This document shows, in pieces, positions 1 through 7,403 of a stretch of 64,000 nt of DNA. The position numbers were made by a program, and so were the translations under genes. Below the pieces are notes generated by a model that was not told the origin of the DNA, did no database searches, and saw nothing but the letters and a program-made list of their open reading frames with translations. This DNA comes from Odoribacter sp. Z80 (lineage in GTDB: Bacteria; Bacteroidota; Bacteroidia; Bacteroidales; Marinifilaceae). The stretch is taken from the NCBI RefSeq assembly GCF_009935865.1, contig NZ_QWEL01000002.1, positions 280,426-344,425 on the forward strand. Direction: 5' to 3'. Within the stretch, counting starts at the first letter, position 1, and each line of letters opens with the position of its first letter.

Positions 1-2
1 TA

Positions 3-284
3 TGCAGAGCAGGCAAATGGTTACTCGCCCCGGCCTATGACCTGACACTGTGTAAAAGCGGTTATCATGGTGAACATGCTACTTCTGTAAACAACAACGG
101 GAATCCGTCTATAAGTGACATGCTTATTGTCGGGGAAAGTATCAGGATTCCCAAGGAGAAAGGCATGAATATTATACATAGCGTGTATGAAAATTGTCAA
201 AATATACTCGCCGAGGAATGGAAAAACAAAATAGAAATAAATATCCCCAGAAACCAGCAAGATTCCAAAAAAGACGAGGATTAA
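3..284 (+). CDS. hipA: HipA-type Ser/Thr kinase, C-terminal fragment
   Basis: The 5' end lies outside the window; about 93 C-terminal residues are present, in frame 3, ending at the TAA at 282-284. The sequence shows the HipA C-terminal signature: W-L-L-A-P-A-Y-D-L-T near the start, followed by G-E-H-A-T-S-V and a predicted helical tail. HipA toxins phosphorylate glutamyl-tRNA synthetase and are normally paired with a HipB repressor encoded just upstream, which cannot be seen here. The catalytic core is also off-window, so activity cannot be judged. The gene is followed directly by a strong terminator hairpin and then by the hsdS shuffling locus. The alternative is a HipA-like protein of other function, since the family is broad. 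Confidence 0.8.
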   Translation, partial: CRAGKWLLAPAYDLTLCKSGYHGEHATSVNNNGNPSISDMLIVGESIRIPKEKGMNIIHSVYENCQNILAEEWKNKIEINIPRNQQDSKKDED

Positions 285-294
285 GAAAGATTGT

Positions 295-350
295 AAAATA
301 AACTGTATTAAAGGTAATTACTATTTTTACTACCTGATACAGTTTATTTT
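295..350 (+). terminator. Terminator hairpin after hipA
   Basis: A perfect 14-bp inverted repeat (295-308 with 337-350) has an additional inner 5-bp stem (AGGTA with TACCT). It starts 11 bp after the hipA stop codon. The stem is AT-rich and ends in TTTT, consistent with intrinsic termination; because of its symmetry it could work from both sides. Confidence 0.6.
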
Positions 351-545
351 AGATTTTCAGTGGTTTGAAACAACTATTTGAGAAACAAACATTTAACGAA
401 GTATTTGAGAAACAGCGGTAACGAGTTGGAAACCGTGCGATTTTCAGCGATTTGCGGTGCTATGCTGTCAAATAACTCTTTCTATGTGCAAAGGTAACAT
501 TATTTTTGGGAAACATACTTTTGTTGTAAACAAAACAATGTCTAT
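351..545. other. Non-coding stretch between hipA and the hsdS cassette
   Basis: No gene is supported here. It contains a 13-bp direct repeat (TATTTGAGAAACA at 375-387 and 402-414) and a minus-strand TACCTTTG box at 489-496 that could be a Bacteroidetes -7 element firing leftwards, although no leftward gene follows. The direct repeat could be a protein-binding site; that is only a guess. Confidence 0.4.
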
Positions 546-577
546 CGTGCGCTAAATCATAATTTAGAGGCGATGGC
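546..577 (+). repeat. hsdS recombination site A (32-bp inverted repeat partner)
   Basis: This 32-bp stretch is identical, in inverted orientation, to 4790-4821 inside the expressed hsdS. Its 14-bp core TAAATCATAATTTA (553-566) is shared with two further sites, at 1300-1313 and 4084-4097. It lies exactly at the 5' junction of the silent hsdS 3'-half cassette. Recombination between A and the inverted copy at 4790-4821 would bring the silent cassette onto the expressed hsdS 5' half. Confidence 0.85.
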
Positions 578-1469
578 GAAGCAACTCTACGATTACTGGT
601 TTGTGCAGTTTGACTTTCCCAACAAAGATGGCAGGCCGTATAAATCAAGCGGTGGCAAAATGGTGTGGAACAAAAAGATTAAGAGAGAAATACCCGAAGG
701 CTGGAAAGAAGTTACACTTAATGACTTTATAGATAAAAATAAAGGTGGAGATTGGGGATATGATACGCCAAAAGATGGAACAATCAAAGTAGGTTGTGTG
801 CGTGGCGCAGATATTATTAAGCTAAATGATGTGCCCACAAGACATATTACATCGAAACACTCTGACCGACTTTTAGAAGATGGTGACATTGTGATTGAAA
901 TTTCTGGAGGAAGCCCAGTTCAAGCGACAGGTAGAGTCGCTTTGATAACAAACGGAGTTATAGAAAGAAATGGAGGAGCTTTAGTATGTTCTAATTTCTG
1001 TCAGTCATTCAATATGAAGAAACGAGAGTTTTCAGAGTACTTCTATTATCTATGGCAAAATCTCTATGATAATGATAACATGTTTAATTTTGAAGGTAAA
1101 ACCTCTGGTATTAAGAATTTTCAAACAGATGTATTCTTGGCAAATTATTGGTTTGAAGTTCCAGAACCATTAATTGAAACATTTCATACTATTGTTGCGC
1201 AATACCACTTGATGATTGACCAGAATATAATCGAGAATAATAACTTGATTAAGCAGCGTGATAAGCTTTTGCCTCTGCTGATGAACGGTCAAGTGTCGGT
1301 AAATTATGATTTATGGATTTGTGAACATTGCTATATTACGGAAACAAATCCATTAGCAAATGAAAGAGCAATTTATCAAATCAGTGGAAGAATCCGTAGG
1401 CGGTTTCTTATCACAAGAGCAAATCGCGAAGTTGGGCGGTGTGCTTTTAGAGTGTATGCAGGAGTATGA
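573..1469 (+). CDS. hsdS: Silent hsdS 3'-half cassette (one TRD)
   Basis: This is half of a type I restriction specificity subunit without an N-terminal target-recognition domain. The first ~50 residues (MAKQLYDYWFVQFDFPN and on) match the central conserved region of the expressed hsdS at 4072-5352, followed by a TRD with C-V-R-G-A-D-I, S-G-G-S-P and F-N-F-E-G-K-T-S-G, and a C-terminal helix with K-Q-R-D-K-L-L-P-L-L-M-N-G. True hsdS homology stops near 1313 at recombination site B; the reading frame runs on to 1469 and overlaps the recombinase start, so the last ~50 residues are probably meaningless. There is no evident promoter or ribosome site, so this looks like a storage cassette that becomes expressed after inversion. 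Confidence 0.85.
   Translation: MAKQLYDYWFVQFDFPNKDGRPYKSSGGKMVWNKKIKREIPEGWKEVTLNDFIDKNKGGDWGYDTPKDGTIKVGCVRGADIIKLNDVPTRHITSKHSDRLLEDGDIVIEISGGSPVQATGRVALITNGVIERNGGALVCSNFCQSFNMKKREFSEYFYYLWQNLYDNDNMFNFEGKTSGIKNFQTDVFLANYWFEVPEPLIETFHTIVAQYHLMIDQNIIENNNLIKQRDKLLPLLMNGQVSVNYDLWICEHCYITETNPLANERAIYQISGRIRRRFLITRANREVGRCAFRVYAGV
1300..1313 (-). repeat. hsdS recombination site B (core, inverted)
   Basis: The 14-bp core TAAATCATAATTTA lies on the minus strand at the 3' end of the silent hsdS half. In the plus frame it encodes the residues V-N-Y-D-L, which also end the expressed HsdS. It is inverted relative to sites A and C and in the same orientation as D. Confidence 0.75.
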
Positions 1470-2352
1470 ACTTATCCGCAAGGAGACATCGGATGAAAAA
1501 TGCAAAAGGGAAAATGGCGAGCTGCTTCAAGCGTTTTTAGCTGCTAAGAAAATCGAAGGGTGTTCTGAAAAAACGGTGCATTATTATCAGTCTTCGGTAG
1601 AAAAACTTTTTGTGAGCGTTGTTAAAAATGTTACCGATATGTCGACGAATGATATTCGTAATTATTTGGCAGAGAATCAACGATTGAGAAATTTGAGCAA
1701 AGTGACAATCGACAATTTACGGCGCATATTTTCAAGTTTCTTTGCATGGTTAGAAGATGAAGATTATATTCCCAAAAGTCCCGTGCGAAGAATACATAAA
1801 GTGAGGACAGACAGTCTTGTAAAAGAGGTTTTGACAGATGAAAATATTGAGATACTACGAGATAGCTGTATTGAGTTGCGTGATGTGGCAATAATAGACT
1901 TACTTTCATCCACCGGTATGCGTGTAGGTGAATTGGTAAAGATAAACAGAGAGGATATAGACTTCCAAGAGCGGCAATGCGTAGTATTTGGCAAAGGAAA
2001 CAAAGAGCGTGAGGTGTACTTCAATGCTCGAACCAAAATCCATCTCAAAAAATACCTCAACAGCAGGAATGATGATAATCCTGCGCTCTTTGTCTCACTC
2101 AAATCTCCTCATAGACGGCTGACGATTAGTGGAGTTGAGGTACGCTTGCGAAAAATAGGGCGGATAGCGAACATTGCAAAAGTTCACCCGCATAAATTCA
2201 GACGGTCATTGGCTACAATGGCTATTGACAAAGGGATGCCGATAGAGCAGGTACAACGGTTGCTCGGTCATGTCAAGATTGATACCACATTGCGTTACGC
2301 CATGGTCAATCAGACCAATGTAAAAATAGCACATCGCAAATACTTGACTTAA
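1360..2352 (+). CDS. Tyrosine recombinase (hsdS shuffling invertase)
   Basis: This 330-residue tyrosine recombinase has a SAM-like N-terminal core-binding domain (about residues 40-150) and a C-terminal catalytic domain. The catalytic residues are visible: Arg188 in TGMRVGEL, H278-x-x-R281 in HPHKFRRS, a GH pair near 302, and nucleophile Tyr313 in TTLRYAMV. It sits between two hsdS half cassettes and 47 bp after core site B. Recombinases of this family next to hsdS genes in Bacteroidales and Firmicutes invert specificity segments, so the inferred role is recombination at the four 14-bp core sites. The chosen ATG at 1360 overlaps the tail of the silent cassette frame, which supports that tail being non-functional. 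Confidence 0.88.
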   Translation: MKEQFIKSVEESVGGFLSQEQIAKLGGVLLECMQEYELIRKETSDEKCKRENGELLQAFLAAKKIEGCSEKTVHYYQSSVEKLFVSVVKNVTDMSTNDIRNYLAENQRLRNLSKVTIDNLRRIFSSFFAWLEDEDYIPKSPVRRIHKVRTDSLVKEVLTDENIEILRDSCIELRDVAIIDLLSSTGMRVGELVKINREDIDFQERQCVVFGKGNKEREVYFNARTKIHLKKYLNSRNDDNPALFVSLKSPHRRLTISGVEVRLRKIGRIANIAKVHPHKFRRSLATMAIDKGMPIEQVQRLLGHVKIDTTLRYAMVNQTNVKIAHRKYLT

Positions 2353-2379
2353 CTGAATAGAAAATCGGCTAACTTTCAG

Positions 2380-2387
2380 TACCTTTG
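2380..2387 (+). promoter_or_regulatory. Bacteroidetes -7 promoter box
   Basis: TACCTTTG matches the TAnnTTTG consensus and lies 19 bp before the ATG at 2407. A clear -33 TTTG is not present at the expected spacing. It would drive the DUF1016 gene and the coupled hsdS 5'-half cassette. Confidence 0.5.
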
Positions 2388-2406
2388 CAGTCTAAACGCA
2401 TGGACA

Positions 2407-3543
2407 ATGGACAATAACATAATAGTACCGCAAAAGACTGAAAAACAGGATATACTTCCCGAAGATTACAATAATTGGAGGAAAGAAATTATCTCATTGA
2501 TAGAGCAATCCAAAGTGAAAGCTATCCTTAGCGTCAATGCCGAAATGCTTGCTCTTTATTGGAGAATCGGTAGCGACATTCTGACTAAGCAAAAAGAGCA
2601 AGGTTGGGGAGCGAAAGTCATTGCGCAATTATCCAAAGATCTCTCGGAATGTTTTCCTAATGATAGAGGTTACTCTGAGCGTAACTTGCGTAATATGAAA
2701 AAGTTCGCAAGTGAATATCCCTCTTTCCCAATTTGGCAAGTGCCGCTTGCCAAATTAGAATTGTTACCAATTCGGAAAGCCGCACTTGCCGAATTGCCAT
2801 GCGATGAGAACGGATTTGCGCAAGTGCCTCTTGCGCAAATATCGTGGTATCATCATATGTCGCTCATTACCAAAGTTCCGACAGATACCGAACGTGCATT
2901 TTATATCATGGAAACTGCCGCTAACGGTTGGAGTCGTGATGTAATGCTTTCGCAAGTGGCTAACGGTTATATCAAAGCCAAGGGTAATGCAATTACAAAT
3001 TTCAAGCAGACATTACCTGCCTATCAATCGGATTTGGCTCAGTATGCGTTCAAAGACCCGTATAATTTCAGTTTCTTAGGTACGGTGGCTTTACAACGTG
3101 AGCTCGATATAGAAAAGAATCTTGCACAGCGGATTACCGATTTCCTGTTGGAAATGGGCAAAGGCTTTGCATTTATCGGAAGGCAGTACCATTTGACTGT
3201 GGACGGCGATGACTATTACATCGACATTCTGATGTATCACCTTCAACTTCATTGTTATGTAGTAGTGGAGCTGAAAGCCGTAGAATTTGTTCCTGAATTT
3301 GTCAGCAAGCTGAATTTCTACATTTCGGCTGTGGATGAATATGTAAAAGCACCCGAAGATAAACCGACTATCGGTTTATTGTTGTGCCGCTCAAAGAGCG
3401 ATACCAAAGCACGTTTCGCTCTACGAGGTATCACACAACCGTTGGGCATTGCGCAATATGAGACTGAAAAACTCTTTGAAGATGTGGCATCCGCACTGCC
3501 GCAAATCGAAGATATTGAAAATCAGTTGGAGGATAAAGAATGA
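2407..3543 (+). CDS. DUF1016/YhcG-type PD-(D/E)XK nuclease-like protein
   Basis: This 378-residue protein has the DUF1016 N-terminal helical domain (roughly 20-170; Y-W-R-I-G and S-E-R-N-L-R-N-M motifs) and a C-terminal nuclease-fold domain with G-K-G-F-A-F-I-G-R-Q, then D-x-Y-Y-I-D-I-L and V-V-V-E-L-K-A, the likely PD-ExK residues. Such genes often accompany type I restriction systems, but their biochemical role is not settled. An extra segment at about residues 108-145 is built from three palindromic DNA units at 2731-2840. The stop overlaps the ATG of the next hsdS half (ATGA at 3540-3543), so the two are translationally coupled. A -7 box lies 19 bp upstream. Confidence 0.85.
   Translation: MDNNIIVPQKTEKQDILPEDYNNWRKEIISLIEQSKVKAILSVNAEMLALYWRIGSDILTKQKEQGWGAKVIAQLSKDLSECFPNDRGYSERNLRNMKKFASEYPSFPIWQVPLAKLELLPIRKAALAELPCDENGFAQVPLAQISWYHHMSLITKVPTDTERAFYIMETAANGWSRDVMLSQVANGYIKAKGNAITNFKQTLPAYQSDLAQYAFKDPYNFSFLGTVALQRELDIEKNLAQRITDFLLEMGKGFAFIGRQYHLTVDGDDYYIDILMYHLQLHCYVVVELKAVEFVPEFVSKLNFYISAVDEYVKAPEDKPTIGLLLCRSKSDTKARFALRGITQPLGIAQYETEKLFEDVASALPQIEDIENQLEDKE
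2731..2840. repeat. Three palindromes inside the DUF1016 coding region
   Basis: There are three short perfect hairpins in a row: 2731-2740 with 2746-2755 (10 bp, loop TGCCG), 2768-2775 with 2789-2796 (8 bp), and 2814-2824 with 2830-2840 (11 bp, loop TGCCT). The first and third share GCAAG-TGCC-n-CTTGC; where their outer stem bases differ (G versus C), the partner base differs to match. The reading frame stays open through all three. Confidence 0.7.
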
Positions 3544-4148
3544 GATTGGCTGATATTATCGATGTATTCATTGCCGGAGATTGGGGCAATGAAAATCCGA
3601 GTGAAGAGACTCCTAATGCGGTGTATTGTGTCAGAGGCGCAGACATTGTTCCTATATCCATTGGTGAGTTTGGCGATATTCCCTTGCGGTATGTCAGTGA
3701 CAAATCTTTTGAAGAAAAGACGTTGCGAGCTGGAGATATGATTATCGAAAAATCAGGCGGTAGTCCGACACAATCAACAGGGCGTATATCCTATGTTTCA
3801 GAGGCATTAATAACAGAAAAAGGGACAGTGGTATGCACCAATTTCTGTGTGGCTTTTAGAGTAAAGACCGGATGGAATCCTTACTTTGTATATCAATATT
3901 GGAACCACATCTACAACAACAATATATTCTTTAATTTCGAGGGTAAAACCTCGGGACTAAAAAACTTGCAGTTGGATAACGCATTAAAAGCCATTGAAAT
4001 ACCTGACTACACACTTGAACAGCAAAACCGCATTGCCGAAACACTACTCAAAATCGAGCAAAAAATGATTCTTAATCGTCAGCTAAATCATAATTTACCA
4101 TTGCCTGACCATTCATTAAGAGAGGCAAGAGTTCGTCTCGCTGCTTAG
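3540..4148 (+). CDS. hsdS: hsdS 5'-half cassette (one TRD), currently truncated
   Basis: This is an N-terminal half of a type I specificity subunit: one TRD (G-D-W-G, C-V-R-G-A-D-I, S-G-G-S-P, F-N-F-E-G-K-T-S-G motifs) followed by a conserved helix ending L-N-H-N-L at recombination site C (4082-4097). Beyond that site the frame reads into the antisense of the expressed hsdS tail, adding about 16 residues that are not HsdS-like before a stop at 4146-4148. It begins by ATGA overlap with the DUF1016 gene. As it stands it could make a one-TRD half subunit or be silent. Inversion between site C and site D would attach a complete second half. Its TRD resembles the TRD of the silent 3'-half cassette, not those of the expressed gene. 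Confidence 0.82.
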   Translation: MRLADIIDVFIAGDWGNENPSEETPNAVYCVRGADIVPISIGEFGDIPLRYVSDKSFEEKTLRAGDMIIEKSGGSPTQSTGRISYVSEALITEKGTVVCTNFCVAFRVKTGWNPYFVYQYWNHIYNNNIFFNFEGKTSGLKNLQLDNALKAIEIPDYTLEQQNRIAETLLKIEQKMILNRQLNHNLPLPDHSLREARVRLAA

Positions 4149-5352
4149 TAAGAGCATTGATTTCATCAATGTTATTCTTTATATTATCAAATATGGCAAC
4201 AACCTTATTATGAAATTCTTGTAAGATTTGCTTTGGCGGATAAACCACTTTTATCGAAGCAAATTCATCTTTACTCATATTGGCAAATACATTACCAGTT
4301 TTGGCTTTTGCATTCTCAAAATATAAATTCAAAGCAAAGTATACAAATTCTCTATTGTGTTCATTCTCAAAAACTATAGAATTAATCTGTTGGTTTGTTT
4401 GTGATAATTTTGCAATGAATCCCATAACCCCTATTGTACCAATGCAAGAAACTGAAAGCGATCCACTCGGTAGGTATTTTTTTGTTTGACTTTCTGCGCC
4501 TTTGGTGGAAAGGGTACGCTGCGAGTTGAATACGAATAAATTGCCTCTTATATCATCTATGGTTATAAAAGGAATATCTCCACCGAAATTATCTTCATCG
4601 GCACATGACGGAGTTTTGCCAGTTATGATATTATTTTCAACTTCTCCAATAGTCATGGCGCACCACTCTTTTGGAATTTCTCTTTTCAGCTTCTCATTCC
4701 AAACCATCTTACCGCCACTTGATTTATATGGCTTACCCTCTTCATTCGGAAAGTCAAATTGCACAAACCAGTAGTCGTAGAGTTGCTTTGCCATCGCCTC
4801 TAAATTATGATTTAGCGCACGATTAAGTTCTATTTTGAGGTCAATAGTGCGGAGTAACTTGCCTATGCGTTTTTGTTCCTCCAATTCGGGAATCCATACA
4901 GTACAATCTTTGATTTTATTAGGTGAAGTATGCCTAATTTTGGTTTGTTGAGCAGCAGCACTTAGCTGCTGTTTAACAAGATTTGAGGATACGAGATAAA
5001 AAGCGAAATCCTTGTCTAACAAATGTTTTTTGCAAACAATCTTTGCCACATCTTGGCTTTGAATATATCTACCACTTTCGGGAATGATAGCGGTAGAGCC
5101 GAGTAAACCAATGGCTTGTTCAGTCAAAGGGGTTATAATATCTCCCTCCTTCATTAAAAACTCCGGTTTGAAGTCGCCGATGTAATAAAGATTGTCTTTA
5201 GCCTTATTCTCTTTAAAGCAGTTATTTTGATAGTCAAAATTCCCGCAAGTCAAGCGCACATATTCACCCTCAGCCGCATAGAACTTGCCACTGAGACTCG
5301 CACCTCTTGTAACATCAAGTATTTCTCCCAATTTATATTTTTTCAATTCCAT
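4072..5352 (-). CDS. hsdS: Type I restriction-modification specificity subunit HsdS (expressed copy)
   Basis: This 426-residue, full-length two-TRD HsdS directs the HsdM/HsdR complex to its bipartite DNA target. TRD1 spans roughly residues 1-150, the central conserved helix ~150-215 (L-N-R-A-L-N-H-N-L-E-A-M-A-K-Q-L-Y-D-Y-W-F), TRD2 ~215-360, and the C-terminal conserved helix ends L-L-P-L-L-M-N-G. The ATG abuts the stop of the small membrane gene (5353), so it is the last gene of the hsdR-hsdM-small ORF-hsdS operon. Recombination sites lie in the middle (D) and at its very end (C), so its 3' half can be flipped out and replaced. Its last residues are encoded by DNA shared with the opposing 5'-half cassette. 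Confidence 0.93.
   Translation of the reverse strand: MELKKYKLGEILDVTRGASLSGKFYAAEGEYVRLTCGNFDYQNNCFKENKAKDNLYYIGDFKPEFLMKEGDIITPLTEQAIGLLGSTAIIPESGRYIQSQDVAKIVCKKHLLDKDFAFYLVSSNLVKQQLSAAAQQTKIRHTSPNKIKDCTVWIPELEEQKRIGKLLRTIDLKIELNRALNHNLEAMAKQLYDYWFVQFDFPNEEGKPYKSSGGKMVWNEKLKREIPKEWCAMTIGEVENNIITGKTPSCADEDNFGGDIPFITIDDIRGNLFVFNSQRTLSTKGAESQTKKYLPSGSLSVSCIGTIGVMGFIAKLSQTNQQINSIVFENEHNREFVYFALNLYFENAKAKTGNVFANMSKDEFASIKVVYPPKQILQEFHNKVVAIFDNIKNNIDEINALTKQRDELLPLLMNGQAMVNYDLADD
4084..4097 (+). repeat. hsdS recombination site C (core)
   Basis: Here the core TAAATCATAATTTA is used on both strands: reading right it encodes the L-N-H-N-L linker of the 5'-half cassette, and reading left it encodes the V-N-Y-D-L tail of the expressed hsdS. 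It is inverted relative to sites B and D. Confidence 0.75.
4790..4821 (-). repeat. hsdS recombination site D (32-bp inverted repeat partner)
   Basis: Identical over 32 bp to 546-577 in inverted orientation, with the 14-bp core at 4801-4814. It is placed at the junction between the two halves of the expressed hsdS. Similarity to the silent cassette continues past the repeat with many synonymous differences, so the exact identity is limited to the junction. Confidence 0.85.
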
Positions 5353-5766
5353 TTACCGCGTTGCTTTATGAATATAATCTTGAATCAAAGATAGATTGAC
5401 CCCTATCTCTTTGCGCTTTGCTAAAAGTTGGTTCAGGTACTCCTTTCGGTTCAAATATTCTTCGTGCTCATGTATTTGTTCTATTAACGGTCCGCCAATA
5501 AATGGTGAATGAGCAGTTTCTACGGCAAATTTTGCTTCCTCTATTTGTGGCTCTAATTCTATAAGTTGCTGCTGGTATTTTCGCTGTGCTTCTACGATAT
5601 CCATATTATTTGCTGCCACAAATACATCAAGCAGATGTCGAATAGCTTTAATTTGTTCCTGCGCATCTTTCGACGAACTGCGAGCAACATGTAGTGCAAC
5701 GATTATAGCTATTACACTAATTATTGGGCTTAATAGAGTAGCCCATTGGGTCAAACTATCAAGCAT
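5353..5766 (-). CDS. Small membrane-anchored coiled-coil protein within the hsd operon
   Basis: The gene encodes 137 residues and I do not recognise a family. There is one hydrophobic segment near the N terminus (about residues 11-27, L-L-S-P-I-I-S-V-I-A-I-I-V-A-L), then a charged, helix-rich region with likely coiled coils (residues 33-90 and 100-135). It lies between hsdM and hsdS with 3 bp to the hsdM stop and its own stop immediately before the hsdS start, so it is almost certainly co-transcribed and co-translated with them. A membrane-anchored partner is not a standard type I component. It could tether the complex, modulate it or be a passenger; no function is assigned. Confidence 0.7.
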   Translation of the reverse strand: MLDSLTQWATLLSPIISVIAIIVALHVARSSSKDAQEQIKAIRHLLDVFVAANNMDIVEAQRKYQQQLIELEPQIEEAKFAVETAHSPFIGGPLIEQIHEHEEYLNRKEYLNQLLAKRKEIGVNLSLIQDYIHKATR

Positions 5767-5769
5767 GAT

Positions 5770-7401
5770 TTATTGATTGAATTTCAATGTTTTTAATTGG
5801 GCTATTATCTCATTTTCAAGCCGATGGCTTTCAGTAAACTGTTCGGTGAGTGTTTTTTCGTAGTCTGCCATACGCCTGTTGAACTCCTCTTCTGTAATAT
5901 CAACATATTCAATCTTAATGTCGAAATACTGTCCGGCAGAAAAGCTATACCCTTTTTCTGCCACTTCTTCGTAGGATGGAGTAACAGAGAATTGGTCTAT
6001 CGCTCTCTCGTTTCGGAAAGTATCTACAATCTGTGTAATCTCATCGGGACGGAGATTCGTCTTTTGGTTCTTTCCTATTTTGATGGTTTCACCAAGTTTG
6101 CTTGCATCAATAAATACAGGCTTTTCGGTCTTGTTCTTATCGATGAAAACCACACTGACATTTGTGCCTGTATTTGCGAAGACATTACTCGGCATACTTA
6201 CCACACCTTTCAGAATCTTATTATCCACAAGGTGTTTGCGGATTTTGAACGCAATGCCACTCTTGGCTGTAATGAATCCGGTAGGTACAACGATAGCTCC
6301 CTCACCCGTTTCTTTCAGGCTGTATAGCAAATGCTGAAAGAAGCAGAGGTATATTTCCATGCCCTTCTTATCCTTGTTGGGTATATTGGGAATGCCTGCA
6401 AAGAAACGCCCTCGGTAATGGTCGGCTTTGAGGTCGGAATGATACTCGGAGAAATCGAGCTTGAAAGGCGGATTACTAACGATATAGTCAAATTTACGCA
6501 ATTCGTGTCCCTCTTTATGATAAGGGTGTTTCAGCGTATTGCCTTGTATAACGTGCGTAAGGGAATGGCTCATACTGTTCAATATAAGATTCAGCATCAA
6601 CATGGTCGAGGACTTATCGCTGATATCCTGCGTGAACACCGTGCAGTTCTGCTCTCCAATTTGGTGGGCAAGGGCAATGACAAGCGTACCCGTTCCGGCT
6701 GACGGGTCATAGCAAGTTACACTTTTAACATCCTCGCTTTCATCGACGAGCAGTTGCGCCATAATGGATGCGATTGCATGGGGCGTATAGTATTCGGCAT
6801 AGTTGCCACCGCCATTGGAATTGTAGTCCTTAATAAGGTATTCAAAGATGGTGGAGAAGAAATCATATCCGGCAGCAAAAGCCGCTTCAAAAGAAAAACT
6901 TGCCACATCTCCGATTAACGACTTGCAAAAGCCGTTTTTCTTGGCAGATCCTCCGGTCACTACCTCCGAGAGAGGTTTCATAATGGAAATACGGGTTTCA
7001 TCCTCGTTGAGAATATAGAAAATTTCCTCGTTGGTATCGGCAATAGCCTCCAATGTCGCATCGAACAGGGTTGCAAAATTATCCTCATTCTGACGTTTGG
7101 CAAGATACGGTATCAGATGCTCTTTCTTCAATACGATAGTGTCGAGCATCATATCGCACATTTCCTCGTACTCCTCATCGGACAGTCGTTCCAATGCTTC
7201 ATAAACGTCCTCTGCATTGGCAAGTTCGGGCAGTGTCCGTTTTGCCTCATAGATAAACTTATCATTGAGGAACTTATATAGGAATGTTTCTACGATAACC
7301 GTATATTCATTTCCGCTGTTGCCAAGACCGATATTGTTTGTCGTACTTTTCAGACGGTCGATAAGGTCTTTTGTCTGTTGCTTTATAGTTTCAATACTCA
7401 T
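5770..7401 (-). CDS. hsdM: Type I restriction-modification methyltransferase HsdM
   Basis: This 543-residue adenine-N6 DNA methyltransferase has the HsdM N-terminal helical domain (about 1-150), the SAM-binding motif D-P-S-A-G-T-G-T (near residue 230) and the catalytic N-P-P-F motif in F-D-Y-I-V-S-N-P-P-F (near 305). It methylates the target chosen by HsdS, protecting host DNA, and forms the M2S core of the restriction complex. Length and motif order are normal. The ATG follows the hsdR stop by 2 bp, so the two are translationally coupled in one operon. Confidence 0.95.
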   Translation of the reverse strand: MSIETIKQQTKDLIDRLKSTTNNIGLGNSGNEYTVIVETFLYKFLNDKFIYEAKRTLPELANAEDVYEALERLSDEEYEEMCDMMLDTIVLKKEHLIPYLAKRQNEDNFATLFDATLEAIADTNEEIFYILNEDETRISIMKPLSEVVTGGSAKKNGFCKSLIGDVASFSFEAAFAAGYDFFSTIFEYLIKDYNSNGGGNYAEYYTPHAIASIMAQLLVDESEDVKSVTCYDPSAGTGTLVIALAHQIGEQNCTVFTQDISDKSSTMLMLNLILNSMSHSLTHVIQGNTLKHPYHKEGHELRKFDYIVSNPPFKLDFSEYHSDLKADHYRGRFFAGIPNIPNKDKKGMEIYLCFFQHLLYSLKETGEGAIVVPTGFITAKSGIAFKIRKHLVDNKILKGVVSMPSNVFANTGTNVSVVFIDKNKTEKPVFIDASKLGETIKIGKNQKTNLRPDEITQIVDTFRNERAIDQFSVTPSYEEVAEKGYSFSAGQYFDIKIEYVDITEEEFNRRMADYEKTLTEQFTESHRLENEIIAQLKTLKFNQ

Positions 7402-7403
7402 AA

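Noticed and set aside
460..648. Minus-strand frame reading through recombination site A
   Set aside because: It is the reverse of the cassette start. It could only supply a stop codon for hsdS after a rearrangement, not a gene of its own.
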